A stretch of DNA of 5,159 nt, taken from positions 1 through 5,159 of the forward strand of contig JADDKG010000391.1 in NCBI GenBank assembly GCA_020253895.1, written 5' to 3'. This document shows positions 1 to 3,560 of this stretch, one piece after another. Numbering within the stretch: the stretch's first letter is position 1; the number at the start of each line of letters is the position of its first letter. Position numbers and translations under genes: made by a program. This stretch comes from Rubrobacter sp. Lineage in GTDB: Bacteria > Actinomycetota > Rubrobacteria > Rubrobacterales > Rubrobacteraceae. The notes under the pieces were generated by a model. The model made no database searches, was not told the origin of the DNA, and saw nothing but the letters and a program-made list of their open reading frames with translations.

Positions 1-207
1 CACCCGATGCACCTGCACGGCCACTTCTTCCAGGTAGAGAACGGCACCGGGCGCGGCCCGTTCAAGGACACCGTGCTGGTCGAGCCTCACATGGGAGAGC
101 TGACCTTCGACTTCGCGGCGGACAACCCGGGCGAGTGGTTCTTTCACTGCCACAACGCCTACCACATGGAGAGCGGGATGGCACGGGTAGTCTCCTACCA
201 GCGGTGA
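1..207 (+). CDS. Multicopper oxidase, C-terminal fragment (5' end outside window)
   Basis: The frame is open from the first base and stops at TGA 205-207, giving 68 residues of what must be a longer protein. The fragment opens with HPMHLHGHFF, the H-x-x-H-x-H signature of the last cupredoxin domain, which supplies type 2/3 copper ligands. HCHNAYHMESGM follows at residues 49-60: the His-Cys-His pair, His55 and axial Met60 match the type 1/type 3 copper site of laccase- and CopA-like enzymes. These oxidise substrates at the type 1 copper and reduce oxygen to water at the trinuclear cluster, usually outside the cytoplasm. All C-terminal ligands are intact, so the enzyme is probably functional. 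Substrate (Cu(I), phenolics, Mn, nitrite reductase-like use) and any signal peptide cannot be judged from this part. The thioredoxin gene follows after 89 bp. Confidence 0.93.
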   Translation, partial: HPMHLHGHFFQVENGTGRGPFKDTVLVEPHMGELTFDFAADNPGEWFFHCHNAYHMESGMARVVSYQR

Positions 208-246
208 ACGCGATGCCGACCCCTGCAACTACCCCAGCACACTCCA

Positions 247-263
247 GTGATATACTAGATCAC
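247..263. promoter_or_regulatory. Near-palindrome over the -10 box of the thioredoxin operon (candidate operator)
   Basis: GTGATATACTAGATCAC is a 17-bp imperfect dyad: seven of eight base pairs match around a central C, with one mismatched pair. It contains TATACT (251-256), close to a sigma-70 -10 box, which would place the transcription start near 263 and about 34 bases before the GTG start. No convincing -35 lies 16-18 bp upstream, which would fit an activated or weak promoter. A dyad on the -10 box is a usual repressor position; the binding protein is unknown, and the ArsR-type repressor encoded nearby is only a candidate. Confidence 0.45.
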
Positions 264-282
264 CATGTGGTTATTAAAAACC

Positions 283-289
283 AGGAGGT
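283..289 (+). promoter_or_regulatory. Ribosome binding site of the thioredoxin gene
   Basis: AGGAGGT is a near-perfect Shine-Dalgarno sequence seven bases before GTG 297. It fixes the thioredoxin start there, rather than at in-frame upstream codons that overlap the oxidase gene. A small inverted repeat, TGGTT-N6-AACCA (268-283), ends on its first base and might modestly affect access. Confidence 0.85.
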
Positions 290-296
290 AGATACT

Positions 297-638
297 GTGT
301 CGAAGACGACAGCGGTAACGACCGAAACGTTCGATAGGGAGGTGCTCGGCTCGGAGATCCCCGTGGTGGTGAACTTCTGGGCCGCGTGGTGTGGGCCGTG
401 CCGGATGGTGGCCCCGGTGATGGACGAGATAGCGCGAGATTATGAGGGGTCGGTCAAGGTCGTCAAGGTCGACGTGGACGCCGAGCCGGAGCTCGCGGCA
501 CGGTTTGGGGTGTCCGGCATACCGACCATAGCGTTCTTCGAGCCCGGGCAGGAGCCCAAGGCGGTAGTGGGCGCTCTTCCCAAGAGGGCTTTGGTCGAGG
601 CCTTCGGGCTGGACCGCTTCTCGAGGAGGGCGGCGTAG
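297..638 (+). CDS. Thioredoxin
   Basis: This 113-residue protein has the normal size of a single-domain cytoplasmic thioredoxin, a general disulfide reductase recharged by thioredoxin reductase. The active site WCGPC is at residues 31-35, preceded by the beta strand VVVNFWAA. The VDVDAEPELAARFGVSGIPT stretch holds the cis-proline (Pro76) that faces the active site. No signal peptide or membrane segment is seen. The GTG start at 297 is chosen for its strong Shine-Dalgarno; longer in-frame starts back to 135 would run through the oxidase gene. The stop TAG shares one base with the GTG of the rhodanese gene, so the two are almost certainly co-transcribed and translationally coupled. The C-terminus (GLDRFSRRAA) is slightly longer and more basic than usual. 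Given the neighbour, it may reduce persulfides on the rhodanese (inference). Confidence 0.96.
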   Translation: MSKTTAVTTETFDREVLGSEIPVVVNFWAAWCGPCRMVAPVMDEIARDYEGSVKVVKVDVDAEPELAARFGVSGIPTIAFFEPGQEPKAVVGALPKRALVEAFGLDRFSRRAA

Positions 639-991
639 TGCTGAGGGCGATCAAGGCGCTGATCGGGGGCTCTTCGTCCGTCGGGATCTCGCCGCGCGAG
701 GCGTACGAGAAGGTGAGGGCGGGTAAGGCAGTGCTCGTCGACGTGCGGGAGAAAGGCGAGTGGAGCGCCGGGAGGATCCCCGCCGCGAAGCATATGCCGC
801 TGAAGTGCCTGCGGGATCGAACCGACAAGTTGCCGAAGGGGAAGGAGGTGATCCTGGTGTGCCGCTCCGGGAACCGCAGCGCGTTCGCGGCCAGGATGCT
901 CTCCGAGGAGGGCTACGAATCGTCCAATCTGGAGGGAGGCGTGGCAGCCTGGTCCCGCGAAGGCCTGCCGTTCGAGGGACAGGTCGCGTGA
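638..991 (+). CDS. Single-domain rhodanese (sulfurtransferase)
   Basis: A 117-residue rhodanese-fold protein of the GlpE/PspE-like single-domain size. It moves sulfane sulfur through a cysteine persulfide. The catalytic loop CRSGNR starts at Cys75 after the strand EVILVC. The N-terminal half carries the family's LVDVREKGEWSAGRIPAA block (residues 33-50, usually GHIPGA) and the C-terminal half LEGGVAAW (98-105). A second cysteine, Cys57, is present. The first 13 residues are a short basic/hydrophobic stretch, too weak for a convincing membrane anchor. GTG 638 is the start: GAGGAGGG (623-630) sits seven bases upstream and the codon overlaps the thioredoxin stop as TAGTG. The 3' end overlaps the methyltransferase start. 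Pairing with thioredoxin suggests persulfide or thiosulfate turnover; the donor and acceptor are unknown. Confidence 0.95.
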   Translation: MLRAIKALIGGSSSVGISPREAYEKVRAGKAVLVDVREKGEWSAGRIPAAKHMPLKCLRDRTDKLPKGKEVILVCRSGNRSAFAARMLSEEGYESSNLEGGVAAWSREGLPFEGQVA

Positions 992-1587
992 GTCGGCGCC
1001 CTCACAAGTTCGATCCAGCTCGCGCGGAGCAACTGGAGCGCCCCGAACGCCAGGAGTTCCTACCCAACGAACGGGTGCTGGATCTCCTGGAGCTTCGTGG
1101 CGGCGAGACGGTGGTGGACTACGGAGCGGGGACCGGGACCCTCACCATCCCGCTGGCCCGACGTGTGCCACGAGGAGTAGTGCACGCGGTGGACGAGAGC
1201 CCGGAGATGGTGGAGAGGCTGCGCGAACGCGTAGAAAAAGCGCCATTGCGGAACGTCAGGACGCACCTCGTGGAGGAGAACCGGGTGCCGCTCGAGAGCG
1301 GCGTTGCGGACCGTATCCTGGCGGTAAACCTCCTGCACGAAGTGGTGGGCGAGACGGCGCTGGCGGAGATGCGGCGCCTGCTGGCACCGGACGGGCTTCT
1401 CCTCTGCGTAGACTGGCGGAGCGACGTGGAACGAGAGACGGGTCCCCCGCGCGAGGTCTCCCTAACCCCTGAGGAGGGCAGGAGCATGCTCGAGGAGGCC
1501 GGGTTCTCCGCCGAGCCGGCCGAGGGATTCCCCTACCACTTCACTCTCCTCGCCCGACCTGTGGTCGGCGTTACTGCTGGCCCTTAG
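988..1587 (+). CDS. Class I SAM-dependent methyltransferase
   Basis: A 199-residue protein with a Rossmann-like methyltransferase fold. Motif I, VVDYGAGTGTLT (residues 42-53), binds S-adenosylmethionine. The acidic residue ending strand 2 is in VHAVDES (Asp69), and ADRILAVNLLHEV followed by LAPDGLLLCVDWR give the later core strands. The N-terminal KFDPARAEQLERPERQEFLP resembles a group of small UbiE/methyltransf_11-type proteins of unknown substrate. It has only one cysteine (Cys140), so the cysteine set of ArsM arsenite methyltransferases is absent despite the nearby ArsR gene. GTG 988 overlaps the rhodanese stop as GTGA, with GAGGG (974-978) nine bases upstream; the open frame further upstream is only a shadow of the rhodanese gene. 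The 3' end overlaps the convergent repressor by 17 bp. Methylation of a thiol or sulfide is conceivable but unproven. Confidence 0.88.
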   Translation: MSRRPHKFDPARAEQLERPERQEFLPNERVLDLLELRGGETVVDYGAGTGTLTIPLARRVPRGVVHAVDESPEMVERLRERVEKAPLRNVRTHLVEENRVPLESGVADRILAVNLLHEVVGETALAEMRRLLAPDGLLLCVDWRSDVERETGPPREVSLTPEEGRSMLEEAGFSAEPAEGFPYHFTLLARPVVGVTAGP

Positions 1588-1939
1588 CCGTCGCACGACC
1601 CTGCGATGAGGAGAAAGCACGCAACTCCTCCTCCAGGCGATCCCGTATGGAGCCGCAGACCAGGTCGCACAACTCATAGATGGACTCGTCGACGATCCGG
1701 TAGTAGGCGTTCAGGCCCTGCTTCCTGCGGCCCACTACCCCGGCGTCGAGCAGCATCCCCAAGTGCTTGGAGACGTTCGCCTGCAAACCGCCCGTCTCCT
1801 CGACCAACTCCGAAACCGTCTTCTCCCCGTCCATGAGGGCGTAGATCAGCTTCAGCCGCATCGGCTCCGAGAGGACCTTGAACCTCTCCGCCACCCTCTC
1901 CAACGCCTCTCCACTCAAACGCCTCAACTCGTACCTCAA
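1571..1939 (-). CDS. ArsR/SmtB-family transcriptional repressor with C-terminal Cys-X3-Cys pair
   Basis: A winged-helix regulator of up to 122 residues. The segment around residues 19-82 is typical ArsR: FKVLSEPMRLKLIYAL, then the helix-turn-helix TVSELVEETGGLQANVSKHL, then the wing VVGRRKQGLNAYYRI. These proteins bind operators as dimers and release them on binding metal or on thiol oxidation or persulfidation. The alpha-3 ELCVCDL arsenic/cadmium motif is missing. Instead Cys91 and Cys95 (ELCDLVCGSI) lie on the predicted alpha-5 dimer helix, so a metal or a thiol/sulfur signal is possible. The start is uncertain: TTG 1939 has no Shine-Dalgarno, whereas TTG 1927 (residue 5) has TGAGG six bases upstream. 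The gene is convergent with and overlaps the methyltransferase, and points away from a broken rhodanese. Self-regulation is suggested by a dyad over its TATACT box. Confidence 0.92.
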   Translation of the reverse strand: MRYELRRLSGEALERVAERFKVLSEPMRLKLIYALMDGEKTVSELVEETGGLQANVSKHLGMLLDAGVVGRRKQGLNAYYRIVDESIYELCDLVCGSIRDRLEEELRAFSSSQGRATAKGQQ

Positions 1940-1953
1940 ATCGTCCGATTCAT

Positions 1954-1970
1954 ATATCTACAACAGTATA
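1954..1970 (-). promoter_or_regulatory. Repressor-gene promoter with overlapping dyad (candidate self-operator)
   Basis: Read on the minus strand, TATACT (1970-1965) is a good -10 box, with a weak TTAGCC (-35, 1992-1987) 16 bases upstream. Transcription would start near 1958, about 20-30 bases before the TTG start. The dyad ATACT-N5-AGATAT (1969-1954) covers the -10 box and the start site, where an autorepressor would bind. Its arrangement resembles ATACT-N5-AGTAT at 2092-2106. This is pattern evidence only; TATACT is also this genome's likely -10 sequence. Confidence 0.45.
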
Positions 1971-2087
1971 CAGCAATAAAATAAGCGGCTAACACCGCTA
2001 CACGGACAACTCCCCGAGCCGGGAGCGGCGATCCGGCCAAGTACCCGCGCCGGTCCCCTGCCCAACCCGCTCTTCGGCAAGGTGTAC

Positions 2088-2120
2088 TTCTATACTTCAG
2101 CAGTATTTTATTATATAGAA
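2088..2120. promoter_or_regulatory. AT-rich nested dyad upstream of the broken rhodanese (candidate operator/promoter)
   Basis: An exact 5-bp inverted repeat, ATACT-TCAGC-AGTAT (2092-2106), lies inside a second inverted repeat, TTCTATA (2088-2094) and TATAGAA (2114-2120). The stretch is strongly AT-rich within GC-rich surroundings and contains several possible -10 boxes (TATACT 2091-2096, TATTAT 2109-2114), but no good -35. TTCAGCA also occurs twice directly (2096-2102, 2122-2128). It sits about 50 bp before the ribosome binding site of the rhodanese remnant, so it probably was or is that gene's regulated promoter. Confidence 0.45.
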
Positions 2121-2155
2121 ATTCAGCAAATAGTGGTTGGGGGCAGGAGATTAGT

Positions 2156-2345
2156 ATGTCGGGACGGTAAGCGCGGACGAGCTTCGAGACGAGATCGGAG
2201 ACGACGAGGAGCGGACCGTCCTCGTGGATGCGCGCGAGCGGGACGAGTGTGAGGAGGGACGCATCCCCGGGGTTGTTCGCGTTCCCTTAAGTCGGTTGCA
2301 CGGGCGCTTCGAGGTTGCGGAAGAGAGGGACAAGACTGGAAAGCG
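2156..2345 (+). pseudogene. Rhodanese-domain gene remnant (frameshifted, catalytic loop lost)
   Basis: The frame beginning at 2158 reads VGTVSADELRDEIGDDEERT and then LVDARERDECEEGRIPGVVRVPLSRLHGRF. This is clearly the N-terminal half of a rhodanese domain and parallels LVDVREKGEWSAGRIPAAKHMPL of the intact rhodanese upstream. A well-placed AGGAGA (2145-2150) and ATG (2156) exist, but that ATG reads into TAA after four codons. The domain frame itself has a TAG just upstream (2152-2154) and no proper start. A one-base loss in the first few codons explains this. After about 2345 the similarity fades, and no in-frame C-x-x-G-x-R active-site loop follows, so the product could not act as a sulfurtransferase. 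Sequencing error is an alternative for the early shift, but not for the missing catalytic loop. It is transcribed divergently from the ArsR-type gene, a common pairing. Confidence 0.72.
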
Positions 2346-2451
2346 GATCGGCATCCGGGGGAGGATCTCCGACGGGCAGAATACCTCACCGAGCAGTTCC
2401 GGGTGGCGAGAGGCGGCTCTTCTATCTGCCGCTCTAACGTTGCACGCGAAC

Positions 2452-2478
2452 AGGACCATCCAGCGGTCCTTCTGTTTT
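2452..2478 (+). terminator. Terminator-like hairpin 1 (weak)
   Basis: AGGACC (2452-2457) pairs perfectly with GGTCCT (2465-2470) across a 7-base loop, followed by the T-rich tail TCTGTTTTGT. The tail gives it plus-strand polarity; the minus strand has no T run. The 6-bp stem is short. It could end transcripts from the rhodanese-remnant promoter. Confidence 0.35.
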
Positions 2479-2563
2479 GTCAGCGTTGCCCGGCTGCGGA
2501 GCGAGGCTATCGACGGCCGATCCTGCAGGGCAGCCCGCGTCGGTGTACCGGCTGGTGTACGGA

Positions 2564-2590
2564 GGCTCCGACGATACGCCGGGGCCTTTT
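2564..2590 (+). terminator. Terminator-like hairpin 2 (GC-rich stem plus TTTT)
   Basis: GGCTCCG (2564-2570) pairs with CGGGGCC (2580-2586), seven pairs with one G-U, around a 9-base loop, and TTTT follows at once. This is the classical intrinsic terminator layout on the plus strand. It lies about 40 bp before the minus-strand tRNA, a sensible place to stop plus-strand reading into the tRNA gene. No stop codon of a confident gene precedes it. Confidence 0.42.
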
Positions 2591-2621
2591 GCTCCTCCGC
2601 GTTTTACCTGCAAATTCGGAC

Positions 2622-2627
2622 AAAAAA
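2622..2627 (-). terminator. T-run after tRNA-Thr
   Basis: On the minus strand, six Ts follow the tRNA 3' end by three to four bases (CTCTTTTTTG). There is no separate hairpin, so if this terminates it must use tRNA structure or processing. Weak evidence. Confidence 0.3.
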
Positions 2628-2630
2628 GAG

Positions 2631-2703
2631 AGCCGACGAGCGGACTCGAACCGCTGACCTGCTCATTACGAGTGAGCTGCTCTACCAACTGAGCTACGCC
2701 GGC
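2631..2703 (-). tRNA. tRNA-Thr (anticodon CGT)
   Basis: The minus strand folds as a complete 73-base cloverleaf. The acceptor GCCGGCG pairs with CGTCGGC with one G-U. The D arm is GCTC-AGTTGGTA-GAGC. The anticodon stem GCTCA/TGAGC closes the loop CTCGTAA, giving anticodon CGT, which reads ACG (Thr). The variable loop is AGGTC, and the T arm is AGCGG-TTCGAGT-CCGCT. The discriminator is T and no CCA is encoded, so CCA is added afterwards. Identity also agrees with the strong resemblance to bacterial threonine tRNAs that read ACG. Its own promoter box is just upstream. Confidence 0.96.
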
Positions 2704-2722
2704 CCGTAAGCTCTGGGGAGCA

Positions 2723-2751
2723 AGTATACCGCAAGCGTGGAAAGCCTTCTA
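2723..2751 (-). promoter_or_regulatory. Promoter of tRNA-Thr
   Basis: On the minus strand a -10 box TATACT (2728-2723) lies 19 bases before the tRNA 5' end, giving a short leader of about 13 bases. The -35 at 17-bp spacing (TAGAAG, 2751-2746) matches only three consensus positions. It falls in the 65-bp gap after the stress-protein gene, so the tRNA need not depend on readthrough from that operon. Confidence 0.5.
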
Positions 2752-2768
2752 ACCCTCAGCCTGCCGTT

Positions 2769-3560
2769 TCAGGCGACGAGGAGAACCGGCCAGCGGCCTT
2801 CCTCGAAGATCCCCTGCAGCTTTATTCCGGTACCGAAGGGTACCACGAGGAGGCCGGGGTCTCCCATCTCGCGGAGAAAGCCGGAGAGGGAAGCGGCATC
2901 TAGACGCTGGACCTGATACGACGCGGCCTGCGGCAGCCCGGAGGTATCCGGCGGCCCCTGTACGGAGGGGTCGGGCGGGGAGAGCAGGACAAGCGGCGCC
3001 CGCCAGGAACCCGCCAGGTAGGCGGCGGCCTCCAGCGCCCGTCCGGATGCCGGGTCTCCGGACCACACGGCAACCACCGGTCTGCCTGGCCGCAGACGCC
3101 CGCTCAGGACGAGCACGGCCCCGCCGCGCTCCGCCAGAGCCTCCCGGACCTCCGCGTCGGCGAGGCTTGCTGGGCTGCTCAGCACGATCAGGTCGGTCCC
3201 GGACGCCGCGGAGACGGCGCTGGAGATGCCCGTGCCCTGCACCGTCCTGAACGTCCAGCGGACCCGCCGCCCCGAGGCCACCTGCCGCAGCGTCTCCTGG
3301 GCCCGACGGGCGTAGGCCCTCATCCCCCGCTCCATGGTCATCCCGTTCAGCTCCCGCGCGGCCCCCGAGAACGGGTCCACCGCCCTCAGGAACGGGAGCT
3401 CCGCCAGCCGCAGGAGGTTGGCGTCCTCGACGAACATCGCCAGGAGCTCGCTGCGCAGGCGGGCGGCGAGCTCCGCCGCGCTCTCCAGCACCGCCGGGTT
3501 CTGCGGGGAGGCGTCGAGAACGACGAGCACCCGCCGGACGAAGGCACGCGGCTCAGCCAT
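2769..3560 (-). CDS. Universal stress protein-like, two tandem domains
   Basis: This 263-residue protein, without a signal peptide or membrane segment, looks like two Usp-type alpha/beta domains. The first (about residues 8-153) begins RRVLVVLDASPQNPAVLESAAELA and ends GTDLIVLSSP...GGAVLVLSG. The second (159-263) begins RPVVAVWSGDPASGRALEAAAYLA and ends GLLVVPFGTG...PVLLVA. The usual G-x2-G-x9-G-S/T ATP-binding motif is not seen in either half, so ATP-independent behaviour is likely (inference). Such proteins act in stress survival, often through binding partners. The start is ATG 3560, with GAGGAGG six bases upstream; an in-frame GTG at 3575 lies on that Shine-Dalgarno and is rejected. The ATG overlaps the end of the Lon-like gene by 8 bp (ATGGCTGA), indicating one operon and coupled translation. 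Overall divergence from classic UspA is high. Confidence 0.78.
   Translation of the reverse strand: MAEPRAFVRRVLVVLDASPQNPAVLESAAELAARLRSELLAMFVEDANLLRLAELPFLRAVDPFSGAARELNGMTMERGMRAYARRAQETLRQVASGRRVRWTFRTVQGTGISSAVSAASGTDLIVLSSPASLADAEVREALAERGGAVLVLSGRLRPGRPVVAVWSGDPASGRALEAAAYLAGSWRAPLVLLSPPDPSVQGPPDTSGLPQAASYQVQRLDAASLSGFLREMGDPGLLVVPFGTGIKLQGIFEEGRWPVLLVA

Larger units (their letters stand above)
2346..2630. other. Degenerate stretch between the rhodanese remnant and tRNA-Thr
   Basis: No intact gene is supported here. All three plus frames stay open for long stretches because of base composition, with no coherent domain. One frame near 2460-2535 reads PAVLLFCQRCPAAER and another near 2536-2590 reads ASVYRLVYGGSDDTPGP. 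These faintly resemble the active-site strand and the C-terminal 'VYxLxGG' part of a rhodanese, so this may be the decayed second half with further frameshifts. The similarity is weak, and two hairpin-plus-T structures fall inside the same stretch. Confidence 0.4.

Noticed and set aside
135..296. Upstream extension of the thioredoxin frame
   Set aside because: It overlaps the oxidase C-terminus in another frame, and the strong Shine-Dalgarno at 283-289 points to GTG 297.
760..987. Upstream extension of the methyltransferase frame
   Set aside because: It is the shifted reading of the rhodanese gene; GTG 988 with the GTGA overlap is the sensible start.
988..1939. Arsenic resistance cluster (ArsM plus ArsR)
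   Set aside because: The methyltransferase lacks the ArsM cysteines, the repressor lacks the alpha-3 arsenic motif, and no arsenate reductase or arsenite pump gene is present.
1984..1999. Hairpin AGCGG-N6-CCGCT followed on the minus strand by TATTTTATT, as a terminator
   Set aside because: The stem is only 5 bp, no gene ends there on the minus strand, and it overlaps the likely -35 region of the repressor promoter.
2224..2709. Open plus-strand frame of 161 codons, and overlapping frames to 2657 and 2692
   Set aside because: The end (RTRTADLLITSELLYQLSYAGP) is the well-known false peptide from reading the reverse strand of a tRNA gene. The middle has no domain; only the start is a true rhodanese remnant.
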